This document shows positions 12,698-25,018 of a DNA stretch of 50,163 nucleotides, one piece after another. Position numbers and translations under genes: made by a program. Under the pieces are notes generated by a model. That model was not told the DNA's origin, made no database searches, and worked only from the letters and a program-made list of their open reading frames with translations. The DNA lies in NCBI GenBank assembly GCA_032718475.1, contig JAUCBJ010007127.1, positions 1 through 50,163 of the forward strand. Direction: 5' to 3'. Source of the stretch: Nemertoderma westbladi. Lineage: Eukaryota > Xenacoelomorpha > Nemertodermatida > Nemertodermatidae. Positions within the stretch are counted from its first letter, which is position 1. Every line of letters starts with the position of its first letter.

Positions 12698-13869
12698 GGT
12701 GCCATCTTGGTTCTATCTGAAGCATTCTAACAGCACTGTTGTCTGTTGAATTTTGATGGTGATGCTTGTCGACATGAGAAAGCCATGGGAATCCTTCCTA
12801 TCAACTTTATCAATGATTGCATGCAATGTCTCTCCCTGTGGTTATTATATTCGGTAATTAATTAAATTAACTACCGGTAGGCTATTTTTCAATTTTGGTT
12901 CCTAGGAATTTTGTGATATTGTGATCGTTTTTAGCTGCAAAACAAAAATCATAACTACGGGTTTTCAAGAATAGGGTATGTTTACATTATTGGTACATTA
13001 ATGCGATTTAGTGTGGATGAGGGTGCACACACTAGCGCACCTGTACATCAGACAATATAACGCTTAGGGATATATAAGCCTTACTCAATCACTCCGAGCA
13101 CAGGACACCATCCTCGACCAGTTGCCATAATAACCAGAAATCAATAAATTAATAGATTTACGACTGGGGGATTCGCTTGCTTTGCGCTTCTTAGATAATA
13201 ATTCATGTTTTCCCTTTTGTCTGGGTCGTTTAATTTTTGGTGACAGTATTGTTGACCTGGACAAAATAGATATTCATCGCTGTCCAATATATTGTGCTGA
13301 TGCACACAAAGAGCAATTAATTTGTGTTCGAGATAAACTAGACATCTCTCAAAAAAACCTCATGGTTAATTTGCTTTTCTTACAGCTAATGCAGAAAGCT
13401 TCTGATGTACTGCACATTACTATGACACGTAGACAACCTTGAATGCCTAACCTACTAATTCCATCAAACACTTCAATTAAATCCATATCTCTTCATTGTC
13501 TTTCACTAATTAATAATTCATCATTAATACCACCTACGTAAACAGAAACATGAAACTCTCTAAAAAGAAATCGTCTCAAAGGATTATTAATCACTTTCAC
13601 TTTATGGTAACACTGACACCGGATACCTCCAACCCCCCGAACCTCCAACAATAAATTACTCAATCAATACATATACATCATCCTTGACGATGACAGGCCA
13701 ATTGAATTAATTTGCTCCGAAACTCAAGATAAATTGATGTGTCAAATCGTGTTTGTTTTCTATTAGAAATTGTAATCGATTATTAACGAAACTAGATTAA
13801 CGAAACGACAGGTTGTATTTTGAGATAATTGAAGCAGTTTAGGTTCTTGGAAATTACTCCAAGAATATG
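12698..13869. other. Non-coding DNA with an LTR-like promoter and polyadenylation patch
   Basis: GGATATATAAGCC at about 13067 resembles a TATA box. It is followed by TTACTCAATCACTCC and, about 75 bp later, by AATAAA at 13141. That spacing resembles the U3-R-polyA part of an LTR, but no second LTR, primer-binding site or pol gene was seen. The 86-codon frame at 13182 lacks an ATG start and a known domain. Confidence 0.3.
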
Positions 13870-14225
13870 ACTATTACTACTAGGTCGAGCGAACTCGGAC
13901 AGTGGAAATGAGATTCTTCCAGGCTTCCCGATTCTCCATAGTTGTCGCAATTTCATTTCTCTCAAGTGCAGTGGCTAGCTTTCCTTGTGTTGGTTGCCAG
14001 AAAAGTAGATCTGGTTTGATCTCATATTTACTTCTCCAGCAGTGCCCACTGAATCTTAATCTGCGTTCACGGAGGGTGGTTGATACAGGTGGTATTGTAC
14101 CATAAAGCTCGGCGTTTGTCATGTGTTGTCTCCAGCTGATGTTTAGGGCTGCCCTTAGTAGTGTTGTGTAGCAACCATAAATTCGATTTTCAAGTGATGT
14201 TCATGTCTCACTTCCGTATATAAGC
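13870..14225 (-). mobile_element. LINE 3'-end fragment (family 1)
   Basis: On the minus strand this encodes the C-terminal region typical of one LINE clade: MTNAELYGTIPPVSTTLRER, then RRLRFSGHCWRSK and DLLFWQPTQGK. The same protein segment occurs at 43100-43471 (-) and 49257-49598 (+). This copy is 5'-truncated to a few hundred bases, and its cysteine- and arginine-rich segment runs into frame breaks (KLATALERNEI replaces KRSRGRP). It abuts a fragment of another LINE family at about 14230. Confidence 0.75.
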
Positions 14226-14239
14226 GCTGAATGAATGAA

Positions 14240-14815
14240 TTGTGGAAATATACTTTTGCCACCACCATGCAATCCACAATTGGCATGCAACAATGCAGCG
14301 TGCATTAAGAATGCTATGCCGGCTTATCAACAAAGATGCACCGCCAAAACTCCCTATCCCCCATGACTTTCGCGAGATTATCCGCATCTTCAAGGCCTGT
14401 GTCTTTCAAGAGGCTTCTCAGAAACTCATGGGTTGTCCACCATGCTTATTTTCTCCATGGGGCTGCCAAAGCACAAGATTATGCACAGGCTAATCCTCAC
14501 GGTGAAAACAATGTCCTGCTGAGCGGAGGCGGCTTTGTAAAAGTGACAAGCTTGGAGAGACCAATAGGACACCTCCAATTGTTATATAGTGTCTGGTTGG
14601 AGATGTGTGCATTGTACTTGACACAATGAACCCGGCGTAGCATTCTTGTGAATGTGCCATCCAGAGATTTGGTGTCCTCAGCAGTTAGAGCCCAGCATGG
14701 ACTCACTCCTATAGAGGAGTACTGGAACTACTGCTGCTTTAAATAATTGGACCCTAAGTGTCCGATGAATTCTATATACTTCCAAATTCTGGAAAGCCTA
14801 TTCAAGGCTGCCTCC
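14240..14815 (-). mobile_element. LINE 3'-end fragment (family 2)
   Basis: Nearly collinear with 45120-45660, where the same family retains a reverse transcriptase. Shared landmarks include ATGCCGGCTT, CAAGATTATGCAC, TCCTCACGG, TATATAGTGTCTGGTTGGAG, CACAATGAACCCGGCGTAGC and TTCAAGGCTGCC. On the minus strand the remnants encode pieces such as DGTFTRMLRRVHCVKYNAH and ISNQTLYNNW. Several frameshifts make it non-functional. The 3' tail (14240-14290) with GCCACCACCATGCAATCCAC recurs around the minisatellite at 16094. Confidence 0.75.
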
Positions 14816-16079
14816 CTTAAGTAAAATTCCTCAAAATAAATCAACACATATTAACTCATAATAATTATGAAATGTTGTAAACGGGACAGATTATGATAAT
14901 ACTACGACATTTATGGCTGATACGAATTAGCAATCAGATTAAATTTCCCAAAGCAGGAAATGAAATAGTGCCGATAACCGAATCTCGGTAGGAAGAGGAG
15001 GGGGGATGCAATTATATTCCTATATAGAAACACGGGATCACTTTAAGGAAAGGGGTTGGTTGGGCTGTCACCTGATCTACTGTGGGGGTGGGAATGATTG
15101 TTTGGGGGGGGGTGTTTGTAGTGCGGTGGTCCGAGTTGAATTGGCGTTGAATAAGATTGTTTGCGCATCGCTTTCATTCCCGGCCGATGATGCCGCTTTA
15201 CTGGGTTGCCTGTTGCGCACCAGTTAACCAACCAGGACCGGGACGGTATCAGCTGGTGATCCCCCCGCTCACGTTGTACAGGCTGTGTAACAGCAGCTAC
15301 CGGCTACACGGTTGGTTGGTTGGTGTTGGGGGGCTTCGAGTGAGTGAGTGGGACTTGCGTTGGTTCCCAAACCGATCGATTTCGCTAGAATAAATCTCGG
15401 TCGGTCTCCAGTAAACTCTTTACAACAATAATTATTAATTTATTCGTTGGTTTATCATAATTTCATTGTTATATATCATTATTGTTTTAATTATTTGATT
15501 TCTCATTGTATATATTTATCTACTGGTGTGGCAACAAGGTTATTGTAACGGCTTTTATAAACATTCTGCAATGATGGTGAGTTGAATATTTAATCCGTAG
15601 TTTCTATAAGCTGTTGATATTTACAGTAGGTCTCTATTTATATTTATGATTATATTCATATATTTATAATTGATAACGAAGTTATTCTTCTCATTATGAT
15701 ATACCAACTGTTAGGTTTTCGTATTAATATAAACTCCGTCGCGTAGAGTGTATCTTCTGTATAGTAACGGTAATACGTTTATAACAGCCGTTGTGAGAGA
15801 AGTTAAGAATATAATTCAAAATTACTAATTCAGCAGTTATAACTTATAATTAAACCGATACACACGAATCTCAAAACAATAGTATTATTGTTGGTGGAGG
15901 CGACGCCCACTGGTGGCAAAATGGATTAAAGGATATGTAATTGTTCGTGAATTATTAGAGCTGGGACCAGGATTTGAACCAGCATCCCAACTGCAGAACG
16001 AGCTATATAACATATACAGTAAAAATTAATTAAATATTTAACCATTACTATATACTGTAATGACCTCGTTCATTTGAAT
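14816..16079. other. Non-coding DNA with a GC-rich patch
   Basis: 15050-15400 is GC-rich and locally simple (GGTTGGTTGGTTGG, GAGTGAGTGAGTGG). Open frames on both strands there reflect this composition. A stretch at 15961-16005, read on the minus strand, resembles the anticodon and T-arm part of a tRNA (GGTTCAAATCC), but its T stem does not pair. I see no gene. Confidence 0.3.
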
Positions 16080-16093
16080 AGAGCATTCTTAAT

Positions 16094-16398
16094 CACGCTA
16101 CAGGGTACCTGGTACATGGTACAGGGTACCTGGTACATGGTACAGGGTACCTGGTACATGGTACAGGGTACCTGGTACATGGTACAGGGTACCTGGTACA
16201 TGGTACACGCTACATGGTACCTGGTACACGCTACATGGTACCTGGTACATGGTATACGCTACATGGTACCTGGTACATGGTACCTGGTACATGGTACACG
16301 CTACATTGTACCTGGTACATGGTACACGCTACAGGGTACCTGGTACATGGTACACGGTACATGGTACCTGGTACATGGTACATGGTACATGCTACATT
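16094..16398. repeat. Minisatellite, 21-bp unit, about 14 copies
   Basis: The units are built from GGTACCTGGTACATGGTACA plus a neighbouring base, with a second variant containing CACGCTACAT. Variant order is mixed in the middle of the array, so units were shuffled after expansion. The unit is full of GTAC, and GGTACC palindromes. It is 7 codons long, so open frames encoding GTWYMVQ repeats on plus and LYHVPGT repeats on minus span it; I treat these as artefacts. Flanking DNA on both sides matches the 3' tail of LINE family 2. Confidence 0.95.
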
Positions 16399-18030
16399 GG
16401 ACTTGCCAATTGTGGTTTGCTTGGTGGTGGCAAAATATTTCTTGAGCCAGAATCTCAATGTGCAGCTTCAATGCAGCCTGCCCATTATAGATAGATAGAA
16501 TTGATAGAATAACCTAAAAGAAGTTACATTTGTTTTAACATTTATATTAAGTGTTTATCTTGATGAACACGTTTTTTTAATTTCAACCTGGATTGAAATT
16601 AATATAAACCTAGGTTGATAATAATTTTAAAGTTGTAATGGAGACGTGATTGAATATAAATTGATTTCGTTCAGCTGTGCCTGTGATCCATACAGGATGT
16701 CGAACCCAGTCCAGTCCCGTTTCTCTTTGCATAAAGATAAACTTTGACTAAATTTTCAGATAATTTTGATTCTATAAAATGTTGCCTTGCATAATATCCG
16801 ATGACATAACGATATGCAGTGCAGTGGGTCGACGCTATTAGGATTTACCGCTTACAATAATGTTATTTAGCTTCACCCACAAGATATTCTAAGTGACAAG
16901 TTCCCTAATGGCAGATGAAAAATTACTTATCTCTAATTGGAATCGACAGGAATTCCGGAATTAAAACATGTTTTGGGAGCCGTCAACCTACCGAACACTG
17001 CTGTAAACGTAAAATCATTGGCGAACAACACATATATTATTTATTGAAAGTCTCCCAACTTCCCATCAACTCATCAAGGACGTTTTTCATTATCTTCCTG
17101 AGTGATGCATTACCATCGAGGCTTCCGTTTACTGCACCGCCTTCCCCCGTACCGGTGCCGGTAGAACGGCTCTCCTGTACCGGACCCCCGCTGACCAGTA
17201 TCCACTCCTACACGATTCACTGTGATACACTGGTGTTAGAATGACATTCAATTAGATACTGTCAGTGTATTTCTCTGTTATGGATTCTACAGCACTTATA
17301 AGTTTACAAAATTATATTCGTGTGATTCTATCTAATAATTATTATCTAATCTATGAATGATTGTTTTTCAAAATGTATGTTAAACTTTGCGGTTAAAATG
17401 GTAATATGAATGTATTAAAATTCATAATCTCATAAGTTTTAGTATTTAGTTTATTAAGTAATTTTTCACATATTATCCGAATTTAGGAATTGTTATTTTG
17501 TAATGCGTAAGTAATCCCAAGAATGAATTCTATTGATCGAATAACATTTTAGATAAATAGAACTGTCGCAATATACTTAGGGTTTGTAATCTATTAATTA
17601 TTAACTATTATTATATATTGCATTTTAATTCCAATCACAAATTTCCAGAAGATTGTAATTGGACGAAGCAGATTTGTGTAGCTATTCTAGTTGACCTTTG
17701 ACCTAATTATAATAACAATGAATTTTTCAATGCCACTTTTTAATGTTTATTTATGTAAAAGTTATATAATTTTTGATTGCGGTATATAATAATTGAATAA
17801 ATACAATATAATAAATAATATAAATGTTTACATTATATATATAAGTGTCTATTTTATTTTATATTATAGTTTATAGTAGTTTTTTTTAGAAATTAAGTTT
17901 TTATTTAGTCATGTTATACAGTAATATTCGGTAAGTATTATTCTATATACATATTCATATTTGTCTGTACAAAAGCCTAAATTACAAATATATATAATTA
18001 TGAATTAATTAATATAATATATATTTGTAG
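16399..18030. other. AT-rich DNA upstream of the PCBP exon
   Basis: 16399-16440 belongs to the LINE tail around the minisatellite. A GC-rich patch with CCGGTG and ACCGG words lies at 17110-17200. From 17250 on the DNA is very AT-rich with TATATA runs, consistent with an intron or 5' flank of the gene that follows. No TATA box or leader exon could be fixed. Confidence 0.35.
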
Positions 18031-19488
<1,458 letters not shown>

Positions 19489-19611
19489 GATTCTGGTGCT
19501 AAAATTAACATATCGGATGGATCTACAAGCAGTGAACGAATGGTGACATTAACGGGAAACCCTGAAACAATAAACACCGCGTTCAGAATGATAGCTGAGA
19601 AGTTCGAAGAG
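19489..19611 (+). CDS. Poly(rC)-binding protein homologue, second exon, KH1 C-terminal half
   Basis: This 41-codon exon encodes DSGAKINISDGSTSSERMVT, then LTGNPETINTAFRMIAEKFE and a final E, completing KH1 (beta-2, beta-3 and the C-terminal helix). It is flanked by ACCACAG (acceptor) and GTAAGA (donor), both phase 0. PCBP proteins normally have two more KH domains. I could not find KH2 or KH3 between 19612 and the end of the window on the plus strand, so the gene either continues through a very long intron or is broken. Confidence 0.85.
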
Positions 19612-20682
19612 GTAAGAATTTAATTACAACTAATTATTATTATATGACTTCCAATAATAATAACTTTATTCTATATTTACAACAATAATTACAAAACTTT
19701 TATAGGAAAATTAATTTATTTTTATATTCACAATGTAATTCTAAGAAATTTAAAAAAAAAAAATGACATGAAAAATGAAAATCACTTTTCAAGTTACTTA
19801 ATAATTTTTAAATTTGCTTTTCAAGTTACTTAATAATTTTTAAATTTGCTTTTCAAGTAACTAACTAATTTAAGTAGGTCTAAGTTATATTATTTATATT
19901 AAATAATATTCATATTGATTATTTATTAGTTCAACATGTTATATAATTCCTCTGGCTAAAAAAGGGATTGCTTAATGGATAATAATATTATTATACCCGA
20001 GGCCTATTGGCTTTTACCAATCAGACAAATCAGATGAAAGTTAAAATCAAATTTATAGGCTTGGAAGCAACTGAATTCGGACTAGTTTATGTGAATATTT
20101 AAGGACAATTATTTAAAAAAATTCATAGGGCGGGTGAATTGATTAACCCCAACGTTTTGATACCATTGATCATCAGCTGTGATCAAATAAAGTGGTACAT
20201 TATAAGCCGATGATGTAGATTATATTACAATATCTCAGAATAATGCATCGTTTAGAAGCACCAGATGGAAAGGAATGTTGGAAACAATTATATAATAATT
20301 ATTATTAATTGGTTATTATTAATTAAATAGTTCAAATAATTAATCGGGTACAGCATTTATAGCCTGGTATACTTATAATATGGTTTAAGAGTCAAATTTA
20401 ATAATTAGAAAATACAACACAAACAATTCATATTATTTAAAATTATTTAAGTAAAATAAGAAAATAAAATTATAAATTTTAATATTGTAAAATTTATACA
20501 TTTCAGTTGATGAGAATTGATTAACACTTTATCAGAAATACTTGTTAATTAATTATATAATAAATCGATTGATAAATATATGAGTAAATATATAAGTAAT
20601 ATTCATGTGGTTATATTAAAGTGGTTATAAATAAGAAAGAAAATAAATACTGCAAATTAAATAAACATTAATGCGTCTTTAT
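19612..20682 (+). other. AT-rich presumed PCBP intron
   Basis: Begins at a GTAAGA donor. It contains a short tandem duplication (CTTTTCAAGTTACTTAATAA, 19786-19860) and otherwise low-complexity AT DNA. Confidence 0.5.
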
Positions 20683-20685
20683 TAA

Positions 20686-22441
20686 GGGGACCATCACCCC
20701 AATTGGTGTGGCAATTTTCGAAAATTTACAAAATATTCAGAAAGAAAAACATTTTTTATTTGTTTGTAGTTTGTTATACTGTAATAAGATATATAAATAT
20801 CACTTCACTAAAAATATTATAACTGCACTCTAAATAAAAGGGTAAATTAAACAAAGACATAAAAATGTTTTTTTTTATATTAAAACAGTCTTTGATCAGT
20901 TAAATAAAAAAAGCGCGCTGGTGGAAGAAAAACAGGATTAATTTACTGTGCGGCTGGTCATAGGGGTGGGGTCGAGTTTGTAGTTCGATAGAAGGATTTT
21001 CATCGATTTAATCCATCGAGTGATTTTTTCATCACACAGCATTTTTCTAAATTTGAAATTTTTTAAATTTTTTTTTACCTTTTTAATATAAAAAAATATT
21101 GAAATTTTTCAAAAATTTTCGCTATTTTCATCGATAAAATATGAAAAATTGAAAAATTACCCCAGGTAATGGCGGATCCATAAATGCACAAAATATTTGT
21201 GTAAACAAGAACAACAGCATTTATGGCTGGTTTTCATGAGTCTTTGTATAAAACAACCTTTTTCTCAGTTTGTCGATTTTTAAATTTTTCATCACTAAAG
21301 TCCCTACTACTTTTTAATATTTGTTCAATTATTGTCATCAAACGTATCTATCGGGGCCTACCAAAATGTTCAGCAGCTTTAGGGCTACAATCGTGAGTTT
21401 TGCTACCAAAATGTCCAGCAGCTTTAGGGGCTACAATCGTGAGTATTGCTACCAAAATGTTCAGCAGCTTTAGGGCTACAATCGTGAGGATTGCTACCAA
21501 AATGTTCAGCAGCTTTAGGGGCTACAATCGTGAGTATTGGATTTGTAAAACTGGCCCCTTCGATATTCTAGAACCGATTTTGTAACTGCTACATTTTTTT
21601 GTCTTTCTCAAAATATTTGATCCCCTAACCCCCATATATTTTCCAAAAACAATAATTTTGTGCTAAAATTTTCATAGAAGATGGCCTACATATCGGCACT
21701 TATACGACATGGGTACCTACATTTTCACATTTTTTTTAAACCTCTGTATTTTATGTAAAACGGTATGCATTGTACATTTATTAATCACATATGTTACATC
21801 TGCATCATTATGCTTTATTATGATCTTGATTTACAGAGGCGTACAAGACGTGTAAAGCCATGCTTTGTAATTAGATTCAAAGTGGGAGTGGCACTACACT
21901 CTTCATTACAACACTCAATGTTACTGTTAACATTGTCAGATGGTAATATACTTTTTTTCACTTTAATAACAGTGCAGAAATCTTTTCAATTGTCCCGTGT
22001 CAATGTATGCTTGGACGTCATTAGATATGTATCGTTTGTTCTATACTGTATCCGTGTAAAACATTATTAAATACCTGTAAAACACAATAAATGTTCTAGA
22101 ACAATTGTAACTGATATAGTAACAATCCGAATAAGGCAGAAAAATTTCAAATTGTAGGTACCCAATACCCATGTCGTATAAGTTCCTTCATATCTAGGTC
22201 AATTTTTCCAAAGTCTTGGACCGAGAACTGCAACCCAGTTTGTACCACTTATCCTTCTACATGATCAATTTTACATATAAATGCCTCAAAATGGTACAAT
22301 TTTTGAATAGACCGACCTGCGTAAAACATACCATATTTTACGAACAAAGGGGTTTACAAAGCTATCCATCGCAGATCATTGTGTTAAAGTTTCAGCACAG
22401 TAGCTTTATAAATAAAAAATAGATTTGGAGTGATGGTCCCC
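20686..22441. mobile_element. Non-autonomous DNA transposon, PIF/Harbinger-like
   Basis: The ends form a short terminal inverted repeat: left GGGGACCATCACCCCAA, right (reverse complement) GGGGACCATCACTCCAA, one mismatch in 17. They are flanked by TAA on both sides (20683-20685 and 22442-22444). A TWA target duplication with GG-starting TIRs is the PIF/Harbinger pattern. The 1756-bp interior has no transposase-like frame. It contains a second inverted pair (about 21693-21720 and 22157-22190, ACTTATACGACATGGGTA) and a tandem 45-bp repeat. The right end lies about 50 bp past the stop codon of the FReD gene. Confidence 0.65.
21358..21540. repeat. Tandem repeat, 45-46-bp unit, four copies, inside the Harbinger-like element
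   Basis: Four units share CTACCAAAATGTTCAGCAGC and TTTAGGGCTACAATCGTGAG, alternating between GGG and GGGG versions. Confidence 0.9.
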
Positions 22442-22494
22442 TAAAAATATTATTACGAAATAATTGATATTTTTACTTCTAATTTGAAAATTTA

Positions 22495-23679
22495 TTAAAA
22501 TCGAATTTTCATTTCAACATGTGTGATAGGAGATGAGTTATGGGTATACCAAAATATACCCCTAGGGTACTCCAAGTCATAAATTCCATTTAGACTGCAG
22601 ACAGAACACACGTTATACCACCATGCTGCGCTCTGAGAAACTGCACAGTTCCCGCCATTGTTGCCATCATTATCTCTATCTTTAGTCGTAAACTCTTGGC
22701 CATTGAGGTTCGCGTGCTGAGATCCTTGGTATTCGTATACCATGCTGTCCCCAGCCGTTCCGCTGTAACCAGAGATGTCTAACTTATAATTATCAACAGC
22801 TGATCCAACTCTAAAGGAGGAATATTCCGCGTATTTGTGGTCATCATCCCACCACATGTCAACTCGCAGAATGACCCCAGCCTCAGTGAGTCTGTGAATG
22901 CTCTCTAAACCCAACCAGAAGTTAGCTGTAACATCTCCAAAGCCCCTCAAGTAACTGTCCCATTCGAGGAAGAAGTTCTCATCGCCGTTAACCCGCCGTT
23001 GTATTACGAGCCACGGACCATCCGGAACTGTTGCGTCGCACCGAATTAAACCGTTTACTCCATAAGAGTTGTTGTAGATCTTTATCGAATTATTCTGCTG
23101 AAAATGAGGGCAAATCTCCGCGTGATTGATATCCAATACTAGATGGAGTATTTCACTAATCTGCTGTTTCACTTCAGGAAAAAATGTATCATGTTCCTTG
23201 AGCTTACTGCTTAACATATTCCCTTGGTATTCTATCTTGCTAAGTATCTCGTTTTTATAACTCATTGACAAGCAGATGATAGCAATCATGGAGGCCAATA
23301 CCATAATGAATCCAATATTGATTAGGATTATAACTGTTCGCCATTGTGACTTATTCTTGGAATCTTTGTGCTTGTCGAAGGCAGAGCGAGCAATCTCGTT
23401 TGGTGTTTGTGGTTTTATATCGTATATGACGCTGCGATTTAGGCTGGAGTGGTGCGAGTTATTATCCAAATGACTTTTATTCATTTCTTCCCGTCGAATG
23501 CGTTCCATGGAGTTGAAGTTTTCCTTCCCTACGTATTCGTAGTCAGTTATCCCTGTGTTCGTTTCATAGGTGTTACTGGGGTATCGAGTGTTTGATTCGT
23601 AGGTGTTACAGGGGTTTGCAATGCCAAATCTAGTTGTAACATGCCCCATCTCTAATCGTCGGCAGTGTTCATCGGACAT
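22495..23679 (-). CDS. Type II membrane fibrinogen-related protein (FIBCD1-like), paralogue A
   Basis: An intact 394-codon exon. Residues 1-110 are a hydrophilic cytoplasmic tail with tyrosine-rich repeats (NTYESNT, NTYETNT, DYEYV). Residues 115-139 are one transmembrane helix (VIILINIGFIMVLASMIAII), 140-185 a short stalk, and 190-394 a complete FReD. FReD landmarks are C190, GLIRCD (C214), GPWLVIQRRVNG, FWLGLESIHRL, HKYAEY, GYSGTAGDSM, the calcium-site DRDND (334-338), and C345, C358, C361 with SLNG. FReDs bind carbohydrates or acetylated groups; the topology matches FIBCD1-type recognition receptors. The ATG follows a TTTCTTTCAG acceptor by five bases, so a 5' exon or spliced leader is likely. 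AATAAA (22491-22496 on minus) overlaps the stop codon. An uncommon C-x2-C replaces the usual C-H/Y-x2 pattern before SLNG. Confidence 0.92.
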   Translation of the reverse strand: MSDEHCRRLEMGHVTTRFGIANPCNTYESNTRYPSNTYETNTGITDYEYVGKENFNSMERIRREEMNKSHLDNNSHHSSLNRSVIYDIKPQTPNEIARSAFDKHKDSKNKSQWRTVIILINIGFIMVLASMIAIICLSMSYKNEILSKIEYQGNMLSSKLKEHDTFFPEVKQQISEILHLVLDINHAEICPHFQQNNSIKIYNNSYGVNGLIRCDATVPDGPWLVIQRRVNGDENFFLEWDSYLRGFGDVTANFWLGLESIHRLTEAGVILRVDMWWDDDHKYAEYSSFRVGSAVDNYKLDISGYSGTAGDSMVYEYQGSQHANLNGQEFTTKDRDNDGNNGGNCAVSQSAAWWYNVCSVCSLNGIYDLEYPRGIFWYTHNSSPITHVEMKIRF

Positions 23680-23684
23680 GATAT

Positions 23685-25012
23685 CTGAAAGAAAAATTAG
23701 TTGTATTTATATAATTCTGTCATTCATAAATCCATACCAAAATACATACATTTATTATCCATGAGTCATGCAAATTCTAAATGTTAAATAAATAAAAATA
23801 TAAATACCAAATTAATCTGGATTATAAAGACTGGTGTCTTTCACACCATCACTTCCCTCTCACCAGTCGAGTACCTCAGAACAAGATCATGCACAGGTTA
23901 ACCAGTTGAAGGGTAGCAATATTTAACCAAACTCTGCTCATCCGCCGTGTCTACTGCGTGGTTCTGTTTAGTAGAATGTTGCTGTTTGGGCTTTTATGAG
24001 AACTGGGTTAGTACCAGTATCCAATGAAGGCGACATCCTCTTGTTAAACCACTGCTGCGTCGCTATTGCTGTGTGTATGAGCCTGTTTACTGTTTAGTGC
24101 TTTTCACTGCCTGTTTTCAGCAGACATGGTGGTCAGGCAATAAGTATCTACAATTTTTGCAACTTTTATCAGAATGAGTGGGACTCATTCTGAATTGAAC
24201 ATAATTGTGGGGCGAGCTACGAATTAAGAGAGCTTTAGCATATGGGTACCATTAACGAGTTGTCTATCGTTGTCCTCATAAATTTCTGATCGCTAATTAC
24301 TCGCTTATTCCTTGACGAAATTGAAACAAACTTGGAACGTATGTAGTACGTCAAACGTTTAGAAAGAATCTGAAGTTTGGTCAATAATCAGACTGTCTGT
24401 CAGTCGGTACCGGTAGTTTCAGACTTTTGATAAAAACCTAAATATGTCAGTCAATCATTGATGAAATTAAACCAAACTTGGTAAACATGTGGTCTGTGAA
24501 AAATTTCGAAATTGTTTACACCCAGACTTCTCTAGTTCATCTATCTGACGCAAGGGGGGAATTGATATAAACATAAAGTAGCTTTAATTATAGTTTATCC
24601 AACCATCAGATTAATCTGAAATGTAGTAAGAGTGTCCTATGAGCATTGCTATTTCTTAAACTTAAATAGAATAAGTAGTCAAGCTAACGAAGTAGTTGAG
24701 CAAACAGAAACAAGTACTCGGAAACACAGCTTACCCGGGTTAACCATGTCGGGTTAGCCGAGTCTCGTGCTGCGCGAAGGCCTCAGGAATGTGTATTTTT
24801 AGCTTATTGCTTTATTTTTAATAATTTTTTTCATTTATTCATATTTAATATATTTATATATTTATGTGCAGTTAATTAGTTAGCCTACTCTTTTTGTATT
24901 TTTAGTTGATTGTCAATGTTCAGTTCCGATATCTACATAACTTTGTAGTCAACTATAACAACATACTGTGTCTAGAAACTGACCGACTGGATTTATACTA
25001 TACTATTCAATT
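23685..25012. other. Flank between the FReD gene and the Polinton
   Basis: The minus-strand intron starts at 23685. No upstream FReD exon could be identified. A perfect 11-bp stem with a GGG loop (ATCAGAATGAGT arm) lies at 24170-24195. The rest is AT-rich without a gene. Confidence 0.4.
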
Positions 25013-25018
25013 CATTCA
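25013..25018. repeat. 6-bp target-site duplication, left (CATTCA)
   Basis: CATTCA directly precedes the AGTAGTAGGGTC terminus. The same six bases follow the other terminus at 40081-40086. Six-base duplications are the mark of Maverick/Polinton integration by a retrovirus-type integrase. Confidence 0.9.

Noticed and set aside
13060-13150. LTR of a retrotransposon
   Set aside because: TATA and AATAAA spacing fits, but there is no second LTR, primer-binding site or coding region.
15955-16010. tRNA-like sequence on the minus strand
   Set aside because: Has a GGTTCAAATCC word, but the T stem does not pair and no acceptor stem is found.
16074-16498. ORFs on both strands encoding GTWYMVQ-type heptads
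   Set aside because: Product of a 21-bp minisatellite whose unit length is a multiple of three; no start context or flanking gene.
24168-24196. Perfect 11-bp hairpin as a histone-type or terminator stem
   Set aside because: Does not match the histone stem-loop consensus and has no adjacent gene; short stems are expected by chance in this much DNA.
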